64,000 nucleotides of DNA from JAMZMI01 sp963848175 (GCA_963848175.1 CAWKCO010000011.1:248001-312000), one strand, 5' to 3'. Numbered from the stretch's first letter, positions 29,110 through 37,645 are shown. Numbers and translations are program-made. Notes: a model not told the origin generated them from the sequence alone.

Positions 29110-29217
29110 AGTGCCAATAGCGCAACCATAGATAAGGTGATGAAGGTATTCAAAGCCCTGAAAGCGGAGATCTACTTCAATGTGACGCTAGAAGACCGGT
29201 TCGTTAAACTCGTATAA
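29110..29217 (+). pseudogene. Remnant of an antitoxin-like HTH protein C-terminus
   Basis: Reading SANSATIDKVMKVFKALKA then EIYFNVTLEDRFVKLV and a stop. This resembles the C-terminal end of HipB-type HTH antitoxins but has no start. It directly follows the RhuM stop. Confidence 0.35.
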
Positions 29218-29269
29218 AAATCCTTCCAATACTTTAGGCAAGACAGATAGGGTACTTGCTTCGATAAAA

Positions 29270-29322
29270 AATCTCCTCTCCTTTCCCCACCGCTCCTTGA
29301 ACTATTTGACTATTTTGAGGGC
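29270..29322 (+). repeat. Accessory-island promoter-like repeat, copy R3 (short)
   Basis: CTTTCCCCACCGCTCCTTGAA, then ACTATTTGACTATTTTGAGG; similarity ends before the GATTAATC palindrome. 275 bp before the lipoprotein gene. The rest of 29218-29596 shows no gene, only coding-like scraps (EIEVTADYVMFNSVF at about 29350). Confidence 0.8.
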
Positions 29323-29596
29323 AAACAGGAAGCCGTGGGCAGGGAAATAGAAGTGACCGCTGACTATGTGATGTTCAACTCGGTGTTTACGGCATAAAGA
29401 TCAACGTGATAAGCCTTTTTTTTGAACCGTAAGAGTAACTATATATTCTATCCTTTACGCGAAACCACTGACGTACGCATGTAGCTACCAACGCTTTGGC
29501 TGGAATCAAAAATCCATTAGATTAGCCCGACCATAAAGGAAATAACATGACCGTATGGTACTGTCAGAACTATTTACAAGTCATTATTACTGATAA

Positions 29597-30019
29597 ATGA
29601 AATATTCAAAACTCTCAAAACTTATATTCTTATCTTTAGTAATTCTGTTAATATCGTGTGACGATAGAGAAGAGCCTACACCCGAAGAATTAGTGGAGCC
29701 GATTACAATAATTGGGAAATGGTTTTTTACAGAGACCTCAAACGAATTAATCTCCAAAAATGATGATGTGGAAATCAAACTCCCTAACCCTAATATTTCT
29801 AATCTTGAATGGACATTTTTAGATAACGATAGCTTACTTGTATTGAATCAAGATACCACCTTTATGACTTGGTACAATTATGACACAGCGAACATGCGAT
29901 TAGAAGTTGACAATGGATTTTATGATGTATTGCAACATACTGACGATTCTCTGAACTTAAGATTCTTCACAAACATAACAATTGCAGAATTCTACACTTA
30001 CTTCCAACTGACAAGATGA
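29597..30019 (+). CDS. Small lipoprotein of unknown function
   Basis: 140 residues. Lipoprotein signal MKYSKLSKLIFLSLVILLISC (Cys21) followed by an acidic spacer (DDREEPTPEELVEP). The remainder (IIGKWFFTETSNELI, LEWTFLDNDSLLVL) has the strand pattern of lipocalin-like Bacteroidota lipoproteins. Third unit of the repeat-headed island. Confidence 0.5.
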   Translation: MKYSKLSKLIFLSLVILLISCDDREEPTPEELVEPITIIGKWFFTETSNELISKNDDVEIKLPNPNISNLEWTFLDNDSLLVLNQDTTFMTWYNYDTANMRLEVDNGFYDVLQHTDDSLNLRFFTNITIAEFYTYFQLTR

Positions 30020-30212
30020 AAGACTTGTAACATACTGATAAAAGGACGTGCTTCAGTGCTTTCTAAAACTGCATCGGTTCTCCAACGCGAACCTACCAGC
30101 CACAGACAGACCAATAAGGAAATTTCGTGATCTCTCCCGAGCACCGCCCTCATCGAAATAAAATCCCCTTTCCTCGGATAAAGCACCCACTTGCTCGAAA
30201 TAAACGCGCTAC

Positions 30213-30330
30213 CCTCCTCATCCACACCGCTCTTTGAAACTATTTCACTATTTTGAGGGCGATTAATCGCCGCTGCTTCTTTCTTCTCTATTCTAGAGGG
30301 TGTTCGTTGGGTCTGAGCGACGATTGCAAA
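30213..30330 (+). repeat. Accessory-island promoter-like repeat, copy R4 (full)
   Basis: CCACACCGCTCTTTGAAAC, CTATTTCACTATTTTGAGGG, GGCGATTAATCGCCGCT, then TTTCTTCTCTATTCTAGAGG and GGTCTGAGCGACGATTG. Best match to R5 over about 115 bp. 74 bp before the SIR2-like gene. Confidence 0.88.
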
Positions 30331-30404
30331 TGAATTAAAATGATGCCATTGATTGTATTATCATGTGCTATGTCTAACCAATTGTCACAGACAAATTGTA
30401 AATA

Positions 30405-31544
30405 ATGGAAGAAAATCAATTTACACCCTTGTTTCTCTTTGGGAACGGATTATCAATCGCGCTCTCCCCTGAATTCTCGCTAAAAACCATAACTAAAAAG
30501 TTTTTGTCTCAATTAGAGGGAAATGACAAAGGATTCTTTGAACAAATCTGCGGCGAAGATGGGAACATAAGTTTTGATGATTTTGAAAAGAACTTCTCTC
30601 GACTAGAAGATGCATACAACAGTCTCAAAAAATACCGACAGTTCATCGAGTCTCACGCTGGTGAAATATTCTTGGATCAATTTCAATTGACCAACCCTAA
30701 CCTCCATGAACATGAAACAATTATTGAGTCGCTCTACGAACGATACATTTTCCAAATCTTGGAAATAATTCATGGTAACGTAACGAAAAAAGCTATTTCA
30801 AAGCACCTATCTCAATTTTGCATTTTTCTAAATAATCAATTATCAGCGTGCAAAAAGGGATATGTTTTCACACTTAACTATGACCTATTAGCAGAAACGA
30901 TATTATTAGAAGAAATTGGGTCAAATAAAATAACAGACTTCTGTTCTGCTACTGGTCAATTTAAGGGAACGTCAATAAAAAAATATGACTTTGATCCTGC
31001 ATTAAATGATCATAAATATGGGGAAGATTATACTGATGCTAATGTTGAACTTCAACATTTACATGGCTCTTTATCATTATTCTACGACTATGAACGTAAC
31101 AAAGCAATAAAATTTAAAAGTGAAGATATTTTCATCGAATCAATATACAAACGCATCAGCACTGAAAAATGGTCATTAACACCTGCGATTATTACAGGTG
31201 GTGGAAAGTCGTTGAAAATGAATGAATACCCGTTCGAGTTCTATTTCCGAAACCTGAAGGACCTTTCAACTTATGGAAAGTATAATAAACTATTCATAGT
31301 TGGCTATAGCTTTCGAGATGATCATATTAATGAACTGATTAATCGCTGGATGAAATCTGTTAAAGACTACTCAGAAGGCATACTCATTGTTGATTACAAG
31401 AGCACAGAAGAAGGTCAAGAAGAATTCAAAAAGTTCGTAAGAAGTAAAATAAGAAAGAAGCCAGCTATCCCTAATATGTGCTTTGAGTTTGGCGGTGCAA
31501 ATGCGATCAAAGATGTAAAAGGAACAGTGCCAAAAGAAGTCTAA
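30405..31544 (+). CDS. SIR2-like / DUF4917-like NAD-binding-fold protein
   Basis: 379 residues. FLFGNGLSIALS (dinucleotide-binding turn), YVFTLNYDLLAE, ELQHLHGSLSLF (the His typical of SIR2-like hydrolases), LFIVGYSFRDDHINELI and the Ser/Asn-bearing loops between follow the order of SIR2_2/DUF4917 proteins. Such proteins deplete NAD+ in several anti-phage systems (ThsA, DSR, AVAST, NLR-linked). Here it is alone with no obvious sensor partner. Defence role inferred from fold and location. Confidence 0.65.
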   Translation: MEENQFTPLFLFGNGLSIALSPEFSLKTITKKFLSQLEGNDKGFFEQICGEDGNISFDDFEKNFSRLEDAYNSLKKYRQFIESHAGEIFLDQFQLTNPNLHEHETIIESLYERYIFQILEIIHGNVTKKAISKHLSQFCIFLNNQLSACKKGYVFTLNYDLLAETILLEEIGSNKITDFCSATGQFKGTSIKKYDFDPALNDHKYGEDYTDANVELQHLHGSLSLFYDYERNKAIKFKSEDIFIESIYKRISTEKWSLTPAIITGGGKSLKMNEYPFEFYFRNLKDLSTYGKYNKLFIVGYSFRDDHINELINRWMKSVKDYSEGILIVDYKSTEEGQEEFKKFVRSKIRKKPAIPNMCFEFGGANAIKDVKGTVPKEV

Positions 31545-31695
31545 ACCATATAATCCAATAAACTGCTGTGAACTATATATGCCCACGGTGCTATTCACTA
31601 GGCGCACCTCACCTACCTGCAATTATGCAGGTTTTGTCGGCATTAGAAAGTACCCCACACATAGCCTACCAGAATTATTAAATTTAAAAAAAACT

Positions 31696-31814
31696 CCCCT
31701 CCCCCTTCTTTTCCCCACCGCTCTTTGAAACTATTTGACTATTTTGAGGGCGATTAATCGCCGCTAATCATTTCTTCTCTATTCTTGAGGGTCTTTGTTC
31801 GGTCTGAGCGATAG
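31696..31814 (+). repeat. Accessory-island promoter-like repeat, copy R5 (full)
   Basis: CTTTTCCCCACCGCTCTTTG, AACTATTTGACTATTTTGAGG, GGCGATTAATCGCCGCT, TTTCTTCTCTATTCTTGAGG, GGTCTGAGCGATAGTT. About 97 bp before the two-gene module. Confidence 0.88.
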
Positions 31815-31910
31815 TTTTTAATATTTAATTTAACAATGAGACAATTGGTTATAGTATTTTATTGTAACCAGTTTTTGTATACCGTATACCATTCCTAACT
31901 AAAAACAAAC

Positions 31911-32921
31911 ATGGCTCATAATCCTAAATTAGAAGTATATCAGGTATGGCTTCAACCCAACGATCGTTCTGATAAAACTTTTCGAAATTTTGTACTAGAA
32001 TCAATCTCTCAGGATCGAAATGAGGAGACAGAAAATTCTAAATTGTTTCGTGATTACTTTCAAAATTTTATAAAAAAAATTGATTCCGATGAATTTATAT
32101 CAAATTCTAGAAAAAAGAAGGCTTTTACAGCCTATGATACAAATCCTACAGAAGAATCCGAACGAACAATTACAATCCACACTGACAAGAATCTCATTGA
32201 GGGTACAATCGAAGGTGGTCGATATGGCATTCGGAGAAACAAGTCTTCAATGGACAATAAATCTGAAAAAGAAGGGATAACAGACTCGGATATTATTCTT
32301 GATAAATTCTACTTCTGCCTCTATACACCTTTTGATTCTGAACTCGGAATCCTATTTCTTCAATGCTATTCCACGGATTCAATATCAGATATTTTTACCG
32401 ATTTCATTAGCAAGCTTTTCACCTCGCAAGGTCTCTATAAAAAAGCCAAGATAGAAAAATTCGTACCAAGAAGAATTATCAATGACTTCAAGAACCATAG
32501 TAATGTGAAAAAATTCACTTTCACTTCTAGGTTTGTATTCGATCATCACAATGAAGAATCAATAGGGCGGCAAGAAGAGGAGTTTGTGATAAAAATTGAA
32601 GCTGTATCAAAAAATGGATTATCAAAGGAATCTCTTCCCAGCTGGCTAACATCAATTGGTTCAAAAATATTTAATTCCCAACCCTTAGCGGATTTTAATA
32701 AAGGAAAAGTCTACTTAAAAAATGTTCATACGAACAAGGAAACCCCTTTTGATATTGACAGTGATTTAGAAATAAAGCCAGTTATCTACCTTGAAGGAAG
32801 GATTGATATTGGTATTGATGGCCTTCCCAACTTCTCCCAGCTAAGTGAATATTGTATGAATTTATTAGACAATGAGATAATACCTGAAATGTACATATCA
32901 GATGAAGTCGAAGAACGTTAA
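31911..32921 (+). CDS. Soluble protein of an unknown two-gene module
   Basis: 336 residues, no signal or membrane segment. Charged N-terminal part (KLFRDYFQNFIKKIDSDEF), a beta-rich middle (RTITIHTDKNLIEGTIEGG) and DSDIILDKFYFCLYTPFDSE leading to GILFLQCYSTDSISDIFTDF, a pattern I associate with poorly described defence-island proteins. Its last 20 nt overlap the start of the membrane gene, so the two are translationally coupled. I could not assign a family. The size and pairing recall Kiwa (KwaB+KwaA), but gene order is reversed and no DUF4868 motif was identified. Confidence 0.6.
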   Translation: MAHNPKLEVYQVWLQPNDRSDKTFRNFVLESISQDRNEETENSKLFRDYFQNFIKKIDSDEFISNSRKKKAFTAYDTNPTEESERTITIHTDKNLIEGTIEGGRYGIRRNKSSMDNKSEKEGITDSDIILDKFYFCLYTPFDSELGILFLQCYSTDSISDIFTDFISKLFTSQGLYKKAKIEKFVPRRIINDFKNHSNVKKFTFTSRFVFDHHNEESIGRQEEEFVIKIEAVSKNGLSKESLPSWLTSIGSKIFNSQPLADFNKGKVYLKNVHTNKETPFDIDSDLEIKPVIYLEGRIDIGIDGLPNFSQLSEYCMNLLDNEIIPEMYISDEVEER

Positions 32922-33543
32922 ATATTATGTAAAAAGGTTAATATCTGACGGTCATCAATGGCAAAATATCGATGTAAACGGAAAAGAATCTATCCCAAAA
33001 CTATATTTCAGTAATATTCAATGGACTATGGTTGGACTTTCCATCTCTGGGATTTTTTTAATAAAAAACGGATTTAACAAAGACTTTGTAGGCTACATCA
33101 TTGCTTCACTCTCTATTTTCGTGGGGTTGTTTTTAACCTTAATACTTACAGTATTCGATAAATTTGAAAAGATAGATTTTGGTAAAAGGAATAAATCTGA
33201 AAAAGAAAAAACTGCACTAATTCAAAGAAAAAATTTCTTCAAACAATTTACTGCTTTAACAAGCTATTCGATTCTCATTTCTTTGACCTGTATCCTTTTA
33301 TTAAGCACTTCAATGTTATCGGAAGTATTTGCTAGAAACATTTTCGAATACGGGTTTGTTTCCGATTTGAGTGCGATTGGACTACACGAGATTCAACTTT
33401 TTCTCGTGAATTCTCTAATTGTATTCCACAGATTGCTAATCACATATTTATTTTTAGATTTTCTATTAATGGTATTGTATGCCCTTTCTAGTATCTACAA
33501 CTATATTTCAATCGAATACAATATAAAAAAAGTAGAAGACTAA
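32902..33543 (+). CDS. Four-helix membrane protein of the two-gene module
   Basis: 213 residues. Two hydrophobic helices at about 38-80 (WTMVGLSISGIFLI, VGYIIASLSIFVGLFLTLILTVF), a basic cytoplasmic loop (FGKRNKSEKEKTALIQRKNFFK), then two or three more helices (YSILISLTCILLLS, LLITYLFLDFLLMVLYAL). The topology suits a membrane effector activated by the coupled soluble protein; this is inference. No homology recognised. Confidence 0.6.
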   Translation: MKSKNVKYYVKRLISDGHQWQNIDVNGKESIPKLYFSNIQWTMVGLSISGIFLIKNGFNKDFVGYIIASLSIFVGLFLTLILTVFDKFEKIDFGKRNKSEKEKTALIQRKNFFKQFTALTSYSILISLTCILLLSTSMLSEVFARNIFEYGFVSDLSAIGLHEIQLFLVNSLIVFHRLLITYLFLDFLLMVLYALSSIYNYISIEYNIKKVED

Positions 33544-33610
33544 CGCTTATTTCAGGACGCCTCTCGAAATGCTCTGGAATAACCCCGAAGTAAGCTAAAC
33601 AAACCCTTGA

Positions 33611-33653
33611 ATAGTCTGTACATACCGCCCAATGCTCTGTACAAACATCCCAG
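33611..33653. repeat. Two outlying units of the 21-bp satellite
   Basis: CTGTACATACCGCCCAATGC and CTGTACAAACATCCCAGTTG in tandem, related to the array at 33879-34076. Confidence 0.75.
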
Positions 33654-33659
33654 TTGGAT

Positions 33660-33840
33660 ATTACACTTCGAAATATGCCACTCATTTCAGTTTTTGTGTG
33701 CCAGTGGTTTCGGCCTACGCGGCGCGGTTCAAAATGTGCCACTCTGGATGAATTGATTTCGTTTCGATTTGTGCCATTTATTTGGTTAGGGCGAATCTGA
33801 TATCATTTCGATTTGTGCCAGTGTGGCTCCAAGAAATAGC
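33660..33840. other. Relic DNA with repeated GTGCCA motifs, probably an old insertion-sequence end
   Basis: At least five TGCCA(C/G/T)T motifs, twice preceded by TTTCGATTTG, look like the multiple transposase-binding sites of an IS21-type end. It includes the GC-rich 17-mer at 33712-33728. A matching fragment with GGCACGCGTTTAAACAAC lies beyond the IS21 element at 36779, so the intact IS may have landed inside the relic. No ORF. Confidence 0.4.
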
Positions 33841-33878
33841 TTGACAACCTAATCTCACTAAACCAACCTCCCAGCCAC

Positions 33879-34076
33879 CTGTACAATCCCCCCAATGCCC
33901 TGTGCATACCTCCCAATGCGCTGTACAGTCGTCCCAGTGGTCTGTGCATACCTCCCAATGGCCTGTACAAACATCCCAGTGGGCCGTACAGTCGTCCCAG
34001 TAGCCTGTGCATACCTCCCAGTCGTCTGTACAAACCTCCCAGTGGGCTGTGCAGTCCTCCCAGTGGTCTGTACAAC
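33879..34076. repeat. 21-bp tandem satellite, nine full units
   Basis: Nine consecutive 21-bp units (consensus CTGTACANNCNTCCCANTGG plus one base) from 33879 to 34067 and a partial tenth. Units alternate between CTGTACA and CTGTGCA starts. Because 21 is divisible by 3, minus-strand frames stay open and give artificial heptad ORFs (CTDHWEV). Not CRISPR: there are no unique spacers. Confidence 0.92.
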
Positions 34077-34298
34077 ATGCGGTGTACTGAGACTTTTGGG
34101 AAGTCTGAATACAACTGAACACAGCATACGTCACTAATGGTAAGAACGGTCAGGAAATGGTCACTCCACAAAATAATAAGCATATACCCATCGTTGTTTG
34201 CATTTATTGGATATTCTGGTGATGTTGACCCCCGTACTGGCTATACTGACCCCCCTAATAATGATTGGTTTTTCAGATTACACTAAAGTCTGCCAATA

Positions 34299-35018
34299 TT
34301 ACAGTTTTTTTCTTTGACTCTCTCCTTTGATTTCGATTCTGTAAGAAGAGTGGAGCAGTCGGTCTAAAATAGCATCAGCAATGGTTGCTTCTCCAATAAC
34401 GTCATACCAGCTACCTACTGGAAGTTGAGATGCGATGATGGTCGCCATTTTCCCATGCCTATCCTCGATAATTTCCATAGAATCCATCTGATGTTGTTTT
34501 TCAAGATGAGTAAGTCCAAAGTCGTCGAGTATGAGAAGGTTGGTCTTGGCTATTTTATCAAAGAATTTGTAAATGCTTCCCTCAACACGAGCCATCTTAG
34601 TTTTGATCATCAGCTTCTGGGTGTTGAAGTAAGCAACCTTATAGCCCTGAGCGCAAGCTTGGTGTCCGAATGCAGACGCTAGAAAGCTTTTGCCACCACC
34701 TGTAGCTCCAGTAATCAAGATTGATTCTCCTTTATCAATGTACTCACTTGTAGCCAGTAGGTTAAGTAAAGATTGGTCAATACCTCTAGTGGCATTGATC
34801 CGGATTTCCTCAAGAGAGGCTTTGTATCTAAAGCCAGCGTTATGCTCTAGCCGCTTAAACCTTCTATTGCTTCTGTCTTGCTGCTCTGCCTGTAGAAGTA
34901 GCTCCATGCCATCACTAAGGCTAAGTTCATGGAGTTGTCGGGTTTCTTGTAAGCTCGTCCAACTACGCAGCATGCCTTGTAGTTTTAACTTGTTCATTTG
35001 TGTTTCAATTTGATTCAT
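34299..35018 (-). CDS. istB: IS21-family helper ATPase
   Basis: 239 residues of AAA+ type: Walker A GATGGGKSFLASAFG, Walker B NLLILDDFGL, sensor region IIASQLPVGSWYDVIGE, and the end RIEIKGESQRKKL. It binds DNA and directs IstA to the target. Its ATG overlaps the istA stop by one base (TAATG), so the genes are translationally coupled. Confidence 0.95.
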   Translation of the reverse strand: MNQIETQMNKLKLQGMLRSWTSLQETRQLHELSLSDGMELLLQAEQQDRSNRRFKRLEHNAGFRYKASLEEIRINATRGIDQSLLNLLATSEYIDKGESILITGATGGGKSFLASAFGHQACAQGYKVAYFNTQKLMIKTKMARVEGSIYKFFDKIAKTNLLILDDFGLTHLEKQHQMDSMEIIEDRHGKMATIIASQLPVGSWYDVIGEATIADAILDRLLHSSYRIEIKGESQRKKL

Positions 35019-36610
35019 TATTTATTGAATTTTAGTGGTAATGATTGTTGGTAATAAGCTTTGCCTCGAACATTGTCATGCTCAGGCAAGGACTGGTCGG
35101 GTATTGTCTCTTCTTGTTCTGCCATTTTATTTTCAAGGATGTTTTTCACGAAAGTGTAGCTGTAGTTTTGGTATTCGATGGCTATCCGACAGGCCTTATC
35201 AAAGAGAAGAGCTTCTGTTTTTCGGTGCAAGCCAAACAAGCCGTCACAGGTCCTATAGAGCTGTTCGGGGTATCTATTTTGATCAAAAACTAGGGTAATC
35301 AAATCATAAAGGCTAGTAGATTTTCGTCTTGCCTGATCCTTGTAGTAAGTAGGACTTCTGTCTCTGTAATGCTGATGCTGTGAGCAGAGATGGTCTTTGG
35401 TTGTTGTATAACTCCCATGTTTGTAGCTTCTTATATGCAGGGCTACTTGCTCACCTTTAGAGAAGACGTAAACCATGTTTATGGTATAGATCACTTTTAC
35501 TTTGCTGCCGATCAGATGAAAAGGGACGCTGTAATAATTCTTATCCTCAGATAGGTAAACGTGATTATTCTTGGCCACTGTAAGCGTGGTATAGCTCTTT
35601 AGCTCGAACCTCTCTTTGGGTAGCGGACAGAGCAGAGGTTTTTCTTCGCCTAAGAATTTTTCTTCTCTACAGTATCCCTTTTGCTGCATACGAGTCTGGT
35701 TATGGGCTTTTACCTTTGCCTTAATGCTAGTATTGAGGCTATGAAGGTCAAAGAATTGCATGTTGCGTAGCTTAGCATACACCCTGCTATAGATGAGCTT
35801 TACTTGATTCTCTACCAAGGCTTTGTCCTGTGGCTTCCTTGCTCTGGTTGGCAGTACTGTGGCTTGGTAATGATTGGCAAAGTCTTCCATGGCTGTATTG
35901 ATGGTCGGCTCATAGCGATTGGCTTTAACTACCGCAGCTTTAAGGTTGTCAGGTACTAGTGCTTTGGGCACACCACCAAGGTCTTGTAAGCAACAGGATA
36001 AGGCATATAAAAAGTCTTCGGTAGATTGGCTTTTAACAGCCATTGCAAAGCAATAATCTGAATACGGAAGGCAGGCCACAAATACCTGACATGAGACTTC
36101 TTCTCCGGTATCCTTGTCGATATAACTGAGTTTTTTACCTGCAAAGTCTATAAAAAGCTTCTCCGCTGGCTTATGCTCCAGTACCATCGAGGGTTTAGCT
36201 GCTAATCGGTGCTGATTGATATGAAAGCAAAACTGTGAGTAACTATAGCTGTCCTTGTTTTCTTCTCGGTACTCCTGCCAAAGTATCTGTTTGGTAACGC
36301 CCACACGGGTCAATTCTTCAAGATAATAGTCTGCTTTGATCTTGAAGCGTTCAAAACGCTCGTCCTTATAAGCAGCATTGCCTGGATGAAACTTGGCTTC
36401 TAATATGGGAAGCTCCAAGTTCAGAAGCTCTTGCTCACTCAGATGCCCACTGTCCTTGTCTTGAGTCAAAGCCTCCAGTTTGTCCAAGTAGACCTTTACC
36501 GTATTCTTACTCATGCCCAACAAGCGAGCGATGGTCTTTTTGCCTTTGCCTTGTTGGCGAAAGAGGATTAATTGTTTGATCTGGTTCATAGATTTTGGTT
36601 TTCCTGACAT
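35018..36610 (-). CDS. istA: IS21-family transposase
   Basis: 530 residues. N-terminal HTH (QQGKGKKTIARLLGMSKNTV), DDE core with Asp in EKLFIDFAGKKLSYID, Asp in ALVPDNLKAAVV and Glu in DKALVENQVKLIYS, then the beta-barrel (YYSVPFHLIGSKV) and a C-terminal tail. Full length and apparently intact, so the element may be mobile. Confidence 0.95.
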   Translation of the reverse strand: MSGKPKSMNQIKQLILFRQQGKGKKTIARLLGMSKNTVKVYLDKLEALTQDKDSGHLSEQELLNLELPILEAKFHPGNAAYKDERFERFKIKADYYLEELTRVGVTKQILWQEYREENKDSYSYSQFCFHINQHRLAAKPSMVLEHKPAEKLFIDFAGKKLSYIDKDTGEEVSCQVFVACLPYSDYCFAMAVKSQSTEDFLYALSCCLQDLGGVPKALVPDNLKAAVVKANRYEPTINTAMEDFANHYQATVLPTRARKPQDKALVENQVKLIYSRVYAKLRNMQFFDLHSLNTSIKAKVKAHNQTRMQQKGYCREEKFLGEEKPLLCPLPKERFELKSYTTLTVAKNNHVYLSEDKNYYSVPFHLIGSKVKVIYTINMVYVFSKGEQVALHIRSYKHGSYTTTKDHLCSQHQHYRDRSPTYYKDQARRKSTSLYDLITLVFDQNRYPEQLYRTCDGLFGLHRKTEALLFDKACRIAIEYQNYSYTFVKNILENKMAEQEETIPDQSLPEHDNVRGKAYYQQSLPLKFNK

Positions 36611-36943
36611 AGGGTAATCTTTGCGATTTTATCGATCGCAAAACCAAAATCATTATTTTAAAGGGGTCAACCTGACTGCCGTCTGGCAGGCATGATCCGG
36701 AATCAGAAACCACAGGGGTCAATATCCTCCAGAATATTTTGTCAACATTTCTTTAGGGGGGTCAACATACGCCAGAATGGCACGCGTTTAAACAACACTA
36801 GGCCACTTCACCTTTCAGTTTTACCGCTAGATTTAGGGGGGCAATATGTTCCAGTGTATCCACATTTATAAAAGAAAAGTTTTAGTTTCCTCTTCTTTTC
36901 GCTTAACTGTGTTACTTATTTTTTCATCTATAAATTCATCCCA

Positions 36944-37585
36944 ATGGAACAAGTACAAATCAATCAACTGGAAATGTTTGAAGCCACCAACAGCTATCTA
37001 GATGTCCATGCGGCCATCTGGAGTCCCATTCCAGTCATCAGCAACTACAAAACCACGCTACTCGACGTGATCCAGTCCATCAAAAAATCGGCACAAGATC
37101 AGGACTCGGCGCAGATCTTTATAGGCAGTACCCTGCGCCAGCTCAAAGAGCAAATCGCCATCAAAATGGACATCCTAGACGACACCCTAGAGGCATACGC
37201 AGACGATACCGAAAACATGGAACTGCTCCATCAGGCGAGCAACTCCAAGTCCGATTATTTTCAGCTTTCGCACGAGGATTTTGAAACTAAAACCAAAAAC
37301 ATGATCGCGCTCATAGAGCAGAACGCCCCCGCCATGACGGACTATGGCATGTCCACCGAGCAGATAGATGAGGTGAAAGCCAGCTTTGACCACTTTCAAG
37401 ACAAGCGCGGCACGCCTCGCTCCTACCAGATAGCCTCACGTGTGGCTACTACCAACCTAGAGGAGCTTTTCAAAGAAGGCAACAAGGTCTTGGCAAGGCT
37501 AGACAAGGTGATGAAACGCTACAAGCGCTCCAACTCCTCGCTATACAACGGCTACCAGGCCGCTCGCAAAGTGATCAAGAATTAA
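36944..37585 (+). CDS. Helical protein of unknown function
   Basis: 213 residues, acidic, almost all alpha-helix with likely coiled coils (KTTLLDVIQSIKKSAQDQDS, NLEELFKEGNKVLARLDKVM). GYQAARKVIKN closes the protein. No signal peptide. Its base composition is clearly more GC-rich than the neighbouring island. Reminiscent of Bacteroidota-only proteins found in several copies per genome; role unknown. Confidence 0.5.
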   Translation: MEQVQINQLEMFEATNSYLDVHAAIWSPIPVISNYKTTLLDVIQSIKKSAQDQDSAQIFIGSTLRQLKEQIAIKMDILDDTLEAYADDTENMELLHQASNSKSDYFQLSHEDFETKTKNMIALIEQNAPAMTDYGMSTEQIDEVKASFDHFQDKRGTPRSYQIASRVATTNLEELFKEGNKVLARLDKVMKRYKRSNSSLYNGYQAARKVIKN

Positions 37586-37604
37586 GATATAGCCTAAACC
37601 GAGA

Positions 37605-37645
37605 TTAAACAGGTTACTCTGAGTAACCTGTTTAATAGAAATCCC
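37605..37645. repeat. Dispersed hairpin repeat, copy 2, likely terminator of the helical-protein gene
   Basis: TTAAACAGGTTACTC and GAGTAACCTGTTTAA form perfect 15-bp arms at 37605-37635; the segment 37606-37645 matches 19098-19137 at 34 of 40 bases. It starts 19 bp after the stop. Confidence 0.75.

Larger units (their letters stand above)
34213..36778 (-). mobile_element. Complete IS21-family insertion sequence
   Basis: Two overlapping minus-strand genes (IstA, IstB) lie between inverted ends. The left end reads ATTCTGGTGATGTTGACCCC; the right end, reversed, reads ATTCTGGCGTATGTTGACCC. Each end has at least one more internal GACCCC repeat (34241-34255; 36661-36670, 36714-36735), typical of multiple transposase sites in IS21. 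The exact outer base is uncertain (34213-34223 and 36767-36778) and no target duplication was confirmed. Confidence 0.88.

Noticed and set aside
25468..31814. Integron cassette array with attC sites
   Set aside because: No integrase, no GTTRRRY-type core sites, and repeats sit before genes as promoters rather than after them.
31911..33543. Kiwa (KwaA/KwaB) anti-phage system
   Set aside because: Gene order is reversed and I could not identify the KwaB family motif; left as unassigned.
33879..34076. CRISPR array
   Set aside because: The repeat units abut with no unique spacers, and no cas genes are nearby.
33778..34183. Minus-strand ORFs of 118 and 126 codons with Cys/Trp- or Leu/Gly-rich heptads
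   Set aside because: They only read through the 21-bp satellite; open frames in several registers follow from the repeat period, and there is no support for a gene.
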